Below are positions 1 through 8,638 of a stretch of 64,000 bases of DNA, one piece after another. The position numbers and the translations under genes were made by a program. The notes under the pieces are model-generated. The model worked only from the letters and a program-made list of their open reading frames with translations. It made no database searches and was not told where the DNA came from. Numbering within the stretch: position 1 is the stretch's first letter; every line of letters starts with the position of its first letter. The DNA is from JBBQXH01 sp963710975 (GTDB lineage Bacteria > Actinomycetota > Thermoleophilia > Gaiellales > Gaiellaceae), in the NCBI GenBank assembly GCA_963710975.1, contig CAVQCG010000004.1, positions 372,001-436,000 on the forward strand. The letters are read 5' to 3'.

Positions 1-2110
1 GGCCGCAACCACCACCGCGTGGGTATGGGCTCCGTCGCCGAGTTCCCCGGCCCGTTCCCCGGCTATACGGGCGCGGTCCCCCGCAGCTGTGCCCCGTTCC
101 CGCGCACCCTGCAGGAGAACGGCTACGTAACCGGCGGGTTCGGCAAGTGGCATCTGACGCCGGACCGCGAGCAGGGTCCTGCGGGTCCGTTCAGCCACTG
201 GCCGCAGTCCTGGGGCTTCGACCACTTCTGGGGCTTCCTCAGCGGCGCGGCAGGCCAGTGGGATCCGCTCGTCACGCAGGACAACACGAACGTCGGCGTG
301 CCCGAGGGCTCCGACGGCGAGCCGTACTACTTCCCGGATGACCTGACCGACAAGGCGGTCGAGTGGCTGCACGGAGTCCGCGCACAGGACGCCGAGAAGC
401 CGTGGTTCATGTACTACTCGACCGGCTGCGCGCACGCGCCGCACCACGTGTCAAAGGAGTGGGCCGACAGGTACAAGGGCAAGTTCGACCAGGGGTGGGA
501 CAAGCTCCGCGAGGAGGTCTTCGAGCGCCAGAAGAGGCTCGGCGTCGTCCCACAGGACGCGAAGCTGACCGAGCGGCCCGATCTCTTCGACGCCTGGGAC
601 TCGCTCGACGACGCCTCGAAGAAGCTCTACGCGCGACAGATGGAGGTCTACGCCGGATTCCAGGAGAACGCCGACTGGAACGTCGGACGCCTCCTCGACG
701 CTGTCGAGGAGATGGGCGACCTCGACAACACGCTGATCTTCTACATCTGGGGCGACAACGGCGCTAGCCTCGAAGGGACGACGACGGGCTCGTTCAACGA
801 GATGACGTTCCTGAACGGCCTGGCGATCGATCCCCCGCAGCAGCTCGAGCTGATCGAGAAGTACGGCGGCATCGAGGGATGGGGCGGGGACCACACCGCT
901 CCGCACATCGCCGCCGCCTGGGCGTGGGCCGGCAACACCCCCTTCCAGTGGGGCAAGCAGATGGCGAGCCACCTGGGTGGGACGCGCAACCCACTGGTCG
1001 TCGCGTGGCCCGGCAAGATCGAGCCGGGCGGCGATTTGCGCCCGCAGTTCACGCATTGCATCGACGTCGGTCCGACGATCCTCGAGGCGGCCGGGATCCC
1101 GGAGCCGAAGGTCGTAGACGGGATCGAGCAGGAGCCGATGGACGGCACGAGCTTCCTCTATACGTTCGACGACGCGGCCGCCGAGGAGCGGCACACCCAG
1201 CAGTACTTCGAGATCATCGGCTCGCGGGCGATGTACAAGGACGGCTGGTGGGCGTGCGCGCGCCTCGACAAGGCGCCGTGGGATTTCTCGCCGGCGGCGC
1301 TCGCCCCGTTCGCCCCCGGCAAGTGGGACCCCGAGCGGGACACGTGGGAGCTGTACTACCTGCCGGACGACTTCTCGCAGGCAAATGACCTGGCGGCGGA
1401 GAACCCCGAGAAGCTCGCGGAGCTGAAGAAGCTGTTCTGGGAGGAAGCCGAGCGCAACCGGGCGCTGCCGCTGCTCGGCTCGATCTGCGTCTTCTTCGGC
1501 ATCCTGCCGCCTCTGCCCACGGTCACCCGCTATACGTTCGCGGGAGACGTCCAGAACGTGCAGAAGGGGCTCGTTCCCCGGGTCGCAGGTCGCTCGTACG
1601 CCATCGAGGCGGAGCTCGAGATCCCCGAGGGCGGCGCCGAAGGCGTCATCTTCGCGAACGCCGACTTCATCGGCGGATTCGGGCTCTGGGTGGACGAGGA
1701 GGGCAAGCTCAACCACACCTACTCGTTCCTGGGCGTGGAGAGCTACAAGCAGACGTCGGCAGAGAAGATCCCGACCGGCGACGTCAGCGTGAAGATGCTG
1801 TTCGAAGCCGACGAGCCGAAGCCGGGCAGCGGCGGCAACGTCACGCTCTGGGCCAACGGCGAGCAGATCGGCGAGGGTCGGATCGACAAGACGGCTGCGA
1901 TGATGCTCACGTCCTACGCAGGTATGGACGTGAGTCGTGACAACGGCCTCGTCGTCGACCTGGCCTACGAGGACAAGGCGCCGTATCCGTTCACTGGCAC
2001 CGTCAAGAAGGTCGTCTTCGACCTCAAGCCGCCGACGTCGCACGACGACGACAAGGCGCTTGCACGAGCACGCGTCCATCCACGCGGTCGCGCACGGAGT
2101 GAGCGCATAG
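1..2110 (+). CDS. Arylsulfatase, 5' truncated by window edge, frameshifted near the 3' end
   Basis: Hydrolyses sulfate esters. The frame is open from base 1 (GRNHHRVGMGS), the motif that follows the catalytic formylglycine Cys in this family, so that Cys lies upstream of the window. A metal-binding GDNGAS is at about residue 251, and a C-terminal beta domain typical of large arylsulfatases follows. The uninterrupted frame runs on to 2637 and would bury the next gene. Dropping one T of the TT at 2060-2061 instead gives LHEHASIHAVAHGVSA and a TAG at 2108-2110, 15 bases before the next start. I therefore end the gene at 2110. The family is seen clearly; the frameshift repair is inference. Confidence 0.88.
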
Positions 2111-2125
2111 GGACAGCGAACCCAC

Positions 2126-2848
2126 GTGAACCACTTCACGATCACGAGGTCGCTGGACGCTCCGGTCGACAGCGTCTGGGAGGTCATCGGCAATCCCGGC
2201 GCCTCGCCCGGTCGCGGGGTAGACGTGCGCGTGGAACGGCCGGGAGCGGCCGACGGCACCGGACTGGTCCGGGTCGTGAAAGTCGGCCTGGCGACGGTCC
2301 ACGAGGAGATCACCGACGTCGGCCCGGGACACGTCATCCGGTATCGCATGACCAAGGGCGCTCCGGTGCGCGACTACACGAGCAGCGTGGCGCTCGAGGA
2401 GTCACCCGGTGGCGGCACACTGGTGTCCTGGGACGCCCGGTTCCGCCCGCTCGTTCCGGGCACCGGCTGGGCCGTCTCGCTCGTGTCGAAGCACACCCTC
2501 AACAGAGTGCTCGACGCGGTCGCCGAGAGTACAGGCGTCCGCGACGAGCACGGGCGGCGATTGAACAAGGGAGCAAGCCAGGGCGGCTCGCGCCTCACGC
2601 GCCATCACCTCAACGACCCTTCCGGTCTGCTGGCTGAACGTGTAGTACACGAGCAAGGCCTTCGGGTTCCTCTGGGCGCTCAGCGTCGTTCCTTTCGACT
2701 TGAGGATCGCCTGGAGATCGCGTCTCCGCGACCGGGATCAACTTCGATCCCCCGCTCGGCCGGAACTCCGGTTGGATTCAGGCGCTTGCGGTACCAAAGA
2801 GCGTCCGCTCCTGACGGGAAGTCCTCGACTCGACCCACCAGTTCGTAG
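2126..2848 (+). CDS. SRPBCC (START/Bet v1-like) family protein
   Basis: A ligand-binding or polyketide-cyclase-like fold, function unknown. The first ~148 residues fit the family: an N-terminal strand (MNHFTITRSLDAPVDSVWEVI), central strands and a C-terminal helix ending near GVRDEHGRRL. The ATG lies 15 bases after the corrected sulfatase stop, so the two are probably cotranscribed. Residues ~155-240 are basic, low in family character and overlap the convergent GNAT gene by 169 bases. They are probably read-through past a lost or shifted stop near 2600 rather than real protein. Confidence 0.7.
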   Translation: MNHFTITRSLDAPVDSVWEVIGNPGASPGRGVDVRVERPGAADGTGLVRVVKVGLATVHEEITDVGPGHVIRYRMTKGAPVRDYTSSVALEESPGGGTLVSWDARFRPLVPGTGWAVSLVSKHTLNRVLDAVAESTGVRDEHGRRLNKGASQGGSRLTRHHLNDPSGLLAERVVHEQGLRVPLGAQRRSFRLEDRLEIASPRPGSTSIPRSAGTPVGFRRLRYQRASAPDGKSSTRPTSS

Positions 2849-3186
2849 CCGGCCCGCGCATAGAGGCTACGAGCCTGAAAATCGTAGGTGAAGTGGACGG
2901 TCTGCGTGCACCCGCGCGCTGCCGCCTCGGCTTCAGCGGCGGCGAGAAGCCGAATCCCGAGCCAGCGACCTCTGAGACTCGGGTCCACCCAGAGGCTCTT
3001 CAGCTCGCAGCAGTCGCCCCACGTCCAGCCGCTGACGCCGGCGACGACTTTGCCGGCGTCGCGAACGAAGATCGCCAGCTCGACTTCGTCACCGAGTCCC
3101 ATCGCGGCGGACGCCTCACGACGGATCTGCGTTTCCAGGAATTCGACGTCAAGCGGATCGGGGTCGTTCTCGACGTGGAACGCCAC
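2680..3186 (-). CDS. GNAT family N-acetyltransferase, cassette copy 1
   Basis: Predicted acetyl-CoA-dependent N-acetyltransferase, substrate unknown. It has the GNAT beta4 segment (ELKSLWVDP), an acetyl-CoA loop (LRGRWLGIRLL) and the terminal YARAGYELVGR. The start is GTG (VAFHVENDPDPLDV), chosen because the paralogue at 31451 begins at the same place. It lies 13 bases after the NTF2-like gene on the same strand. The sequence is nearly identical to the 31.45 kb copy up to about residue 145; the last ~25 residues are unrelated and basic, so the 3' end of this copy has diverged or is frameshifted. Confidence 0.85.
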   Translation of the reverse strand: MAFHVENDPDPLDVEFLETQIRREASAAMGLGDEVELAIFVRDAGKVVAGVSGWTWGDCCELKSLWVDPSLRGRWLGIRLLAAAEAEAAARGCTQTVHFTYDFQARSLYARAGYELVGRVEDFPSGADALWYRKRLNPTGVPAERGIEVDPGRGDAISRRSSSRKERR

Positions 3187-3199
3187 AGCGCCTGCCCGG

Positions 3200-3619
3200 T
3201 CAGGCGCCGACGATCTGCTCGATCAACGAGACGTCGTCGAAGTACGTCCGGAACGACCGGATCTTCCCGTCGCGGAAGTCTGCCACCGTAAAGCCGGCCA
3301 ACTGGACATGCCGTCCCGTTGCGTCCAGTACCGCGTCGTCCCCGCCGAGGACAAGTGGCCCGGTGTGATCGGCATCGACGAGCCATTCGGCGAAGGCCTT
3401 GTTGCCTACCTCGTCGAGTCCTCGGAACATGATGACGACGTTCGAAAACGCTATTTCACGGAAAGCGGCGAGCTCGGTGAGTGCTGGCAGCCCCGACACG
3501 GCCGCGTACGGCGACCAACCGACGACATCGTCGGTAAACAGAGTGCCCAGATCGAACGATGCGCCACCGACCTCGGCCTCGAGCGCCTTCATCAATATGT
3601 CCTTGCGCGATTCGCTCAT
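3200..3619 (-). CDS. NTF2-like (SnoaL/ketosteroid-isomerase-type) protein, cassette copy 1
   Basis: A single small alpha+beta-barrel domain of 139 residues starting MSESRKDILMK and ending with the characteristic GKIRSFRTYFDD strand. NTF2-like proteins bind or isomerise small hydrophobic ligands; no substrate can be read from the sequence. The ATG has a purine-rich AAGGGGGG upstream. It sits between the SHOCT gene (upstream) and the GNAT gene (downstream) on the same strand. The paralogue at 31027 agrees at roughly five of every six residues, with one extra Gly here (GGDD against SED). Confidence 0.87.
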   Translation of the reverse strand: MSESRKDILMKALEAEVGGASFDLGTLFTDDVVGWSPYAAVSGLPALTELAAFREIAFSNVVIMFRGLDEVGNKAFAEWLVDADHTGPLVLGGDDAVLDATGRHVQLAGFTVADFRDGKIRSFRTYFDDVSLIEQIVGA

Positions 3620-3957
3620 AACAAACCCCCCTTGCCCCGCTGTTTGTCGATCGGCTTGTCCGAGGTTCGTCAGGACCCCAGAGCCTTCGCCTTGGCCGCC
3701 GCGAACTCCTCATCTGTCAGCGCGCCCGACTCGTGCAGCTTGGCGAGGTGTTCGATCTCGTCCGCCGGATCTGCCGGAGGGGGCGCATATTGCGCCGGAG
3801 CTGGCGGAGGGGGTGCAGGCTGCGCCGCCGGAGGAGGCGGAGGTGGCGCTTGCTCCTGATAGTCGTCGGCGGGGGCCTCCTCGTCCGCCATTTCTTGCTC
3901 GTAGCGCTTCTTCGTCCTATGGTGAGCAATCGCTGCTCCGGCCACCAGCGCCCGCCG

Positions 3958-3995
3958 CCTAGTTCTGTTGCCTACACACCTGCGAGACGGCTGAT
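3958..3995. repeat. IS481 left end: target duplication plus terminal inverted repeat
   Basis: CCTAGT (3958-3963) is the left copy of the target duplication, followed by the left terminal inverted repeat to about 3995. The internal part (ACCTG, GAGAC, GGCTGAT) is the best-conserved stretch relative to the right end. Confidence 0.9.
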
Positions 3996-5006
3996 TGCGT
4001 CCGGGCCTCCGGCGAGCCTGGTGGTCGACCAAGACCCAGCTCGCCAGAGGAGGCCCAGATGCATGATCAAGTGTGCCCGCCCAAGCGGATGCGTTTCTCG
4101 TTCGAGTCGCGTTGTCGTCTCGTCTCGCTTGTCCTTGCTGGTGAGAGCCCGCAGGCGGCCGCGGCCGCCTGCGGGGCGAGCCGCGCGACCGGCTACCGGC
4201 TCTGGCGTCGCTACCAGGAGGGCGGCTGGGGGGCGCTTCGTGACCGGCCGCCGGTGCCGCGAGCATCAACCGCGGCGGCTGCTCGCGGGAGCTCGAGCAG
4301 CGGATCCTGGCGGCACGCGAGTTCGCGAAGGCAGGCCCTGCTGATCGTCGCGGGCCAGCTCGGCCTGCCCGCCTCGACGGTGTGGAAGGTGCTGCGCCGC
4401 TACGGCGTCTCCCGCCTGCGCGGGCCCGCCCGCGGGCCGGTCGTCCGCTACGAGCGCGAGCGGCCGGGCGAGCTCGTGCACGTCGACATCAAGAAGCTCG
4501 GCCGCTTCTGGACAGTCGGCAAGCGCATCCACGGCGACCGGCTCGCCCGCAACCGCCGCGCCGGCTGGCAGTACCTGCACCTCGCGATCGACGACCACTC
4601 CCGCCTCGCCTACGCTGAGCTGCTGCCGAGCGAAAGCCCGACCGAGTGCGTCGCGTTCCTCCGCCGCTCCGTTGGCTGGTACCGCGAGACGCGGCATCAC
4701 CGTCGAACGCGTCCTCAGCGACAACGGCAACGGCTACCGCTCGTTCGCCTGGGCGGCCACCTGCGCCGAGCTCGGGATCGCCCGCCGCTACACCCGGCCC
4801 CGCCGGCCGCAGACCAACGGCAAAGCCGAAGCGCTCGTCAAGACCCTGCTGCGCGAGTGGGCCTACCGCTTCGCCTACCCCACAAGCGCTCACCGCGCCC
4901 GAGCCCTCCCCGGCTACCTGCGCTGGTACAACCAAGCACCGACCGCACAGCTCACTCGGCGGCCGGCCACCGATCAGCCGCGTCTCACAGGTCTGTGGGT
5001 CCCACA
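3964..5006 (+). mobile_element. IS481-family insertion sequence (1043 bp)
   Basis: The ends are an imperfect inverted repeat of about 32 bp: left TCTGTTGCCTACACACCTG..., right (reverse complement) TGTGGGACCCACAGACCTG..., continuing with GAGAC and GGCTGAT on both sides. The flanks are the direct duplication CCTAGT at 3958-3963 and 5007-5012. IS481 elements are known to make 6-bp duplications at NCTAGN, which this matches exactly. Length and a single DDE transposase fit the family. The intact paralogue of the interrupted gene confirms both boundaries to the base. Confidence 0.93.
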
Positions 5007-5011
5007 CCTAG
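4059..5011 (+). pseudogene. IS481-family DDE transposase, several frameshifts
   Basis: It cuts and joins the element ends. The N-terminal helix-turn-helix (RFSFESRCRLVSLVLAGES) and the rve integrase core are present. Candidate catalytic acids are D in VHVDIKKLG, D in VLSDNGNGY and E in TNGKAEALVKTL. The product is spread over frames: 4059 to ~4262, a shifted stretch to ~4340 (ELEQRILAARE), back to ~4682, shifted at the CC of 4682-4683, and shifted again at the AA of 4934-4935. The last frame gives HRPHSSLGGRPPISR and stops at the TAG of the target duplication. Three of the four shifts are +1 and look like those in ordinary genes nearby, so the element may be intact in reality. Confidence 0.85.
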
Positions 5012-5012
5012 T
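4973..5012. repeat. IS481 right end: terminal inverted repeat plus target duplication
   Basis: The right inverted repeat runs from 5006 back to about 4973, followed by the second CCTAGT at 5007-5012. The TAG inside this duplication is also the natural stop codon of the transposase frame that ends GGRPPISRVSQVCGSHT. Confidence 0.9.
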
Positions 5013-5142
5013 CCGTCGCCTGAATCCCATGGGTACTCCTTCCCGTTCGTTGTGACACCTCGTCTGCTGACAGCGTCCGCAGGAGGACACCAACGCGCCG
5101 GCCATTGCCGGCCACGTCCCAACCTCCGAGCGCCCCGCCTCT

Positions 5143-5376
5143 TCAGAGAACGCCCTCGTCCACCGCCGGACGGGCAATCATGTACGAGCACATGCCGATG
5201 ATCGGGAGGAAGATCAGGAAGATCGTCCAGCCCGCCTTGGCCCAGCCGCCGTGATCGCGACGACGGAAGTTGTCGATCAGGCACATGATCACGACCCAGA
5301 TGATCATGACGACCACGGCGAAGATGAACATCTCCCACATGATGTTCAGAAATGGGAAGTCCGTCGCCAGCAGCAT
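5143..5376 (-). CDS. Small two-helix membrane protein, PLDc_N-like
   Basis: 77 residues from the ATG at 5376 (MLLATDFPFLN). Helix 1 is at about residues 11-31 (MFIFAVVVMIIWVVIMCLI), followed by a basic loop (DNFRRRDHGGWAKAGW) and helix 2 (TIFLIFLPIIGMCSYMIARP). The arrangement resembles the phospholipase-D N-terminal membrane domain, which in actinobacteria is often fused to a C-terminal SHOCT motif. Here the SHOCT motif is absent, but a separate SHOCT gene follows on the same strand (ATG at 5030). The pair may work as two halves of that common architecture; this is inference. Confidence 0.75.
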   Translation of the reverse strand: MLLATDFPFLNIMWEMFIFAVVVMIIWVVIMCLIDNFRRRDHGGWAKAGWTIFLIFLPIIGMCSYMIARPAVDEGVL

Positions 5377-5494
5377 TCTCGACCTCACTTTCTCTCGTCG
5401 TTTTCGGGAGTGTTTCGGTTCGCGACGGCCGCTCCATCGTCCAAAAGGGATGAAATCCGAGCAGCGGCTCTTAGCATCCTCTCCGGGTGGTAAT

Positions 5495-5625
5495 TCCTCC
5501 ACGAACCTCGGTGTCGTAGCCGAGCGCAAGTCGGGGAGCGGCTGCCGCCACACGCAGCACTCCGGCAGTTGGGCCGACCACGACGGGGTCCAACCTCGGT
5601 GACGGCGGTCGACAACATCGTGCGC
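5495..5625 (-). pseudogene. Remnant of a carboxymuconolactone decarboxylase gene
   Basis: On the minus strand this reads VVGPTAGVLRVAAAAPRLAL followed by GYDTEV, closely matching the C-terminus of the intact protein at 6036 (MPTAGVPRVTAAAPRLALAL, GYDTEV). Upstream DDVVD in another frame matches DEIVD of the same protein. No full-length frame exists, so this is a decayed inverted relative of the 6036 gene. I see no other gene in 5377-6035; the remaining bases hold only short overlapping frames without family character. Confidence 0.65.
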
Positions 5626-6035
5626 ACGGATGCGAGACCGCGAGCCGCCGGACTTCCCAACCCGCGCGGTGTACCGCTTGATGTCCCATTGCGTAACGTC
5701 GGCGAGCCTCGGGCCGCCGCGCTCGTCTCGTTACGTAAGCCCGGGCGTCGCTGCGGGCGGACGCTGCGCAGCAGCCGAAGTACGCGAGCCAATCACCTCA
5801 GCAGCGCGCTCGTCCTTCCTGTCCTGCGACCAGTGGGCGCATACGGGCAGGCCGCTCGTCGTGGTCGTCCGCAATACGCCGAAGCCGACACATACGCGTG
5901 GACCACCGAGATGGAGAACGGCATCTTCGGCCTCGCCAGCTGATCCGATCCCGCGGCATCATCCCGACGGGATGATGCGGCCGGCCGCGGTCTTCGCTGG
6001 AATGAGCATTCGTCCGGCCGCTCGAAAGAGGTCAG

Positions 6036-6392
6036 ATGCACTACCAGGATGTGTTACGGAAGCTTGCCATCCGCGACGACCGGTTCGTCGAGTTGATCCT
6101 CATGCACCACGAGCTTCGGGACAGTAACCCGTCGCTCGACCCGAAGACCCGCGCGCTCATCAACCTCGGCGCGCTCGTCGCTCTGGACGCCCCGACCGCC
6201 TCGTACCAGTGGGGGGTGGACGCGGCGCTAGCCGCGGGCGCCACCCCAGACGAGATCGTCGACACGCTCGTCGCAATCATGCCGACGGCCGGAGTGCCTC
6301 GCGTGACGGCTGCCGCGCCTAGGCTCGCCCTCGCGCTCGGTTACGACACCGAGGTCGCGCTGGAGGAATTCAAAGGCCGAAAGGATCTCTAA
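6036..6392 (+). CDS. Carboxymuconolactone decarboxylase (CMD/AhpD-like) family protein
   Basis: 118 residues, one CMD domain. Family features are the helical core LDPKTRALINLGALVALDAPTAS and the terminal IVDTLVAIMPTAGVPRV. CMD proteins are either lactone decarboxylases or, with a CxxC, AhpD-like peroxidase partners. No CxxC is present, so a redox role is unlikely. The ATG follows AAAGAGGTCAG. The gene stands alone, facing the remnant at 5.5 kb across 0.4 kb. Confidence 0.85.
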   Translation: MHYQDVLRKLAIRDDRFVELILMHHELRDSNPSLDPKTRALINLGALVALDAPTASYQWGVDAALAAGATPDEIVDTLVAIMPTAGVPRVTAAAPRLALALGYDTEVALEEFKGRKDL

Positions 6393-6549
6393 AGGGCGTT
6401 TGGTCAGCTTCCAGGCGACCAGAGTCGGAGTCTGACCGCGCGTGCTTCTTAAAGAGTGGGTCTCGGTAAGGGCGCCGGAAGCTGCTGGCGGCCCTTGACG
6501 TTGTAGCCCTGGATCGGAGTTCTCTGGCGGGTCCCCGGGCGCCCGACGT

Positions 6550-8187
6550 TCATGCGCCCTGGCCGTTCAGGGTACGCCGCCAGGCGCTGAGCAGCGCGTG
6601 AACTGCCGCGGCGCCGACGATCGGCTCCGTCGGGAGCGGGAGCGTCGCCGGTGAGAGGATGAACGGGCGGGTCTGGGGGCCGCCGATTCCTCCATGGAAC
6701 GAGATCAGCTCCTCGAAGGCGCAGCCCTCGTCGAGCACGGGATCGTAGAAGCTGCCGACCATGATGTCCGGGACGTGATCGAACCCGTCCGTTCGGAGCA
6801 GATGTGCGGCCGCCGTGGGCGAGAAATGTGCGAGCGGGTCAATGCCGTCGACACGGCTGTCCGCCGGGTAGCGCGCGCCCTCGCCACCGAGCACGACCGC
6901 GCCGTGCTCGCTCGAGCGTACGAGGATCCAACCGATGTGGGGATGCTCCCGGAGCGCCGGGATCAGGCGGGGATGCCGCTCCTCGATCTCCTCGAGCGTC
7001 AGCCGCCGCCGCTCCTCCATCAGGTAGACCAGCCCGAGGTTCCCCGAGCCGAGAACGACCACGTGCTTGTCCGAGACGTCGTTCTTCGCTCGCTTCTCCT
7101 TCTTGCCCGTGGCCTCGGTCAGGGCATGGCCGACCATCGAGCTCTGCTCGTCGCCGCCTCCGATCTCCGTGACGTCACCGCTCGCGAGCGAGCGCTCGAC
7201 GAGATCGTCCAACCCGTAGCCGTTGCGCTGCTTGAACGTCGCGCCCTGCGTCTGCCCATGATCCGACAAGACGACGATCTCGTACGGGCGGGCGGCGTAG
7301 CGGCGCGCTCGATCGATACGCGCAAACTGCTGATCGAGCTTCCGGAGCGCCTCGAGCGTGTCCGAGCGCTCGAGGCCGGAGTGATGCGCCACCTCGTCGT
7401 AGCTCGAGAACGTCGCGTACACGGCCGGGCGGCCCTTCATCATGTCGGTCAGCACGCCGTAGACGATCAGGTCGCGGATGAACACGCACAGGACGGCGCG
7501 TAGCAGGGGATAGATGCCTCCGCGGTGCCCTCGCGGACGCACGTCGCGGCTTCTCTGCCGCCAGGCCCCGATCACCTCGAGCACGATCTCCCAGAAGATC
7601 AGGACGAGGATCCTCGTCACGTTGAAGCCGTTTGCAAGGAAGGCACGGTAGCCGGGGTTCGCCTGCTTCTCGGCCTCGATCTTGCTGACCGTCAGGATCA
7701 CATGGTCGGCCTCGCCCGAGAGGAGGTTGCCGCGGCTCGCGCCTCCGTCGATCAGCAGGCCGATCCCGGTGGCACGCCGGCGCTCGATCTCGGCGCAATC
7801 CGGCGGCGCCGAGCAGGTCATGAGGGTTGCCGTCTCTTTCTCGACCCAGCGGAACGCCGGAATGTCCTCGTTCGAACCCAGCAGGATCCCGGCCTGTGAA
7901 GCGCCCGTTTGGGACGAGAGATCGGTTTCCCATTCGGTGAGCCGGTGGGATCCGTCTGCGAGCCATGCGGCCATCGTCGGGACGCTCCCATCACGCATGG
8001 CGCGGCGAAGCACCGGCAGCGCAAGCCCGTCGATCTCGAGAAAGACGATCCCCGAAGCGTCTGTCAGAACGCGCTCTCCGGAACGGCGAGCAATACGCTG
8101 CGTCACGCGGAACGTGTAGGTGTCGTCATCGTTGGTCCCGAGCACGACATCGAGGATGACGCCGAAGTGCCGCAGCGACGAGCGCAA
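6550..8187 (-). CDS. Alkaline-phosphatase-superfamily phosphodiesterase, C-terminal part of a split membrane protein
   Basis: Contains the metal-site signatures of type I phosphodiesterase/nucleotide pyrophosphatase proteins: an N-terminal GIVFLEIDGLALPVL, SSQTGASQAG (the T is the likely nucleophile), YDEVAHHSG and VVLSDHGQTQG, plus a C-terminal FHGGIGG. A hydrophobic stretch lies at ITRILVLIFWEIVLEVIGAW. In relatives this domain continues directly from a four-helix holin-type N-terminus, which here is the separate reading frame 8126-8545. One extra base at 8165-8166 separates them; without it the join reads AAALGVILDVVLGTNDDD. So the printed start is an artefact of the shift. Confidence 0.82.
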   Translation of the reverse strand: MRSSLRHFGVILDVVLGTNDDDTYTFRVTQRIARRSGERVLTDASGIVFLEIDGLALPVLRRAMRDGSVPTMAAWLADGSHRLTEWETDLSSQTGASQAGILLGSNEDIPAFRWVEKETATLMTCSAPPDCAEIERRRATGIGLLIDGGASRGNLLSGEADHVILTVSKIEAEKQANPGYRAFLANGFNVTRILVLIFWEIVLEVIGAWRQRSRDVRPRGHRGGIYPLLRAVLCVFIRDLIVYGVLTDMMKGRPAVYATFSSYDEVAHHSGLERSDTLEALRKLDQQFARIDRARRYAARPYEIVVLSDHGQTQGATFKQRNGYGLDDLVERSLASGDVTEIGGGDEQSSMVGHALTEATGKKEKRAKNDVSDKHVVVLGSGNLGLVYLMEERRRLTLEEIEERHPRLIPALREHPHIGWILVRSSEHGAVVLGGEGARYPADSRVDGIDPLAHFSPTAAAHLLRTDGFDHVPDIMVGSFYDPVLDEGCAFEELISFHGGIGGPQTRPFILSPATLPLPTEPIVGAAAVHALLSAWRRTLNGQGA

Positions 8188-8545
8188 CTAGGAGTGCTGA
8201 CCAGAACGAGTCGACCGAGATGTCGCCGTCAGTGATGTTGTCGGCGGCGACAAGCATCAGCGCGTCGAGCACGAGGATGAGCGCGAAGCCGATAAGCAGC
8301 ATGAACGGCAGGCGCAGGGCCGCGATCAGCGGCGGGAGGAGCGCGTTCAGGATCGCGATCACGAGAGCGGCGACAAGCGCGCCACCGAAGCCGTTCACGT
8401 CGGCGCCCGGGATGAGCCACGCCGCGACCATCAGCGATGCGGCTGCTACGAGCCAGGACAATACGACTCGCGGTGCGCTGAGACGCGGCCGCCCGGGGCT
8501 CCAGGCCACCTCCTCGCCGTATGCGATCTCAGACTGCTGTTTCAT
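8126..8545 (-). CDS. Phage_holin_4_2-like membrane domain, N-terminal part of the split phosphodiesterase
   Basis: Starts at ATG 8545 (MKQQSEIAYGEEV) behind GGAAGGCGAG. Four hydrophobic segments follow: VVLSWLVAAASLMVAAWLI, GGALVAALVIAILNALL, LPFMLLIGFALILVLDALML and FWSALLVALVAAAL. The domain is named after phage holins, but in actinobacteria it normally anchors a phosphatase-like enzyme, as here. The last 12 residues (RRHPRCRARDQR) are out-of-frame. The intact gene should run 8545 to 6550. Confidence 0.78.
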   Translation of the reverse strand: MKQQSEIAYGEEVAWSPGRPRLSAPRVVLSWLVAAASLMVAAWLIPGADVNGFGGALVAALVIAILNALLPPLIAALRLPFMLLIGFALILVLDALMLVAADNITDGDISVDSFWSALLVALVAAALRRHPRCRARDQR

Positions 8546-8638
8546 CTCGCCTTCCAATCGTCAGGGTCTTCATCCTTTCAGCTAGAGGAGCCTGACTAGT
8601 CCGTCTATCAGGAACAGAAGTCCGAAAACGGCGGTCGA

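Larger units (their letters stand above)
3670..5030 (-). pseudogene. SHOCT-domain proline-rich protein, copy 1, split by IS481 element
   Basis: The start codon and first eight codons (MGFRRRTR) lie at 5030-5007 with the Shine-Dalgarno AAGGAG just upstream. The rest (RTRRRALVAGAA onward, proline-rich linker, C-terminal SHOCT helix pair ending TDEEFAAAKAKALGS) lies at 3963-3670. Removing the element at 3964-5006 and one copy of the 6-bp duplication restores MGFRRRTRRRALVAGA in frame, matching the intact copy at 30652. SHOCT is a short C-terminal motif often linked to membrane or oligomeric proteins. An internal ATG (MADEEAPADD) could still express a truncated form. Confidence 0.9.

Noticed and set aside
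451..2355. Long minus-strand frame (634 codons) opposite the sulfatase
   Set aside because: Arg/Leu/Val-rich shadow of a high-GC gene, no family character; the plus-strand sulfatase is certain.
2600..2848. C-terminal tail of the SRPBCC frame as a true domain
   Set aside because: Basic low-information sequence overlapping the convergent GNAT gene; probably read-through.
8126..8545. Phage holin or prophage remnant
   Set aside because: The domain name comes from phages, but there are no phage genes nearby and the domain continues into a phosphodiesterase.
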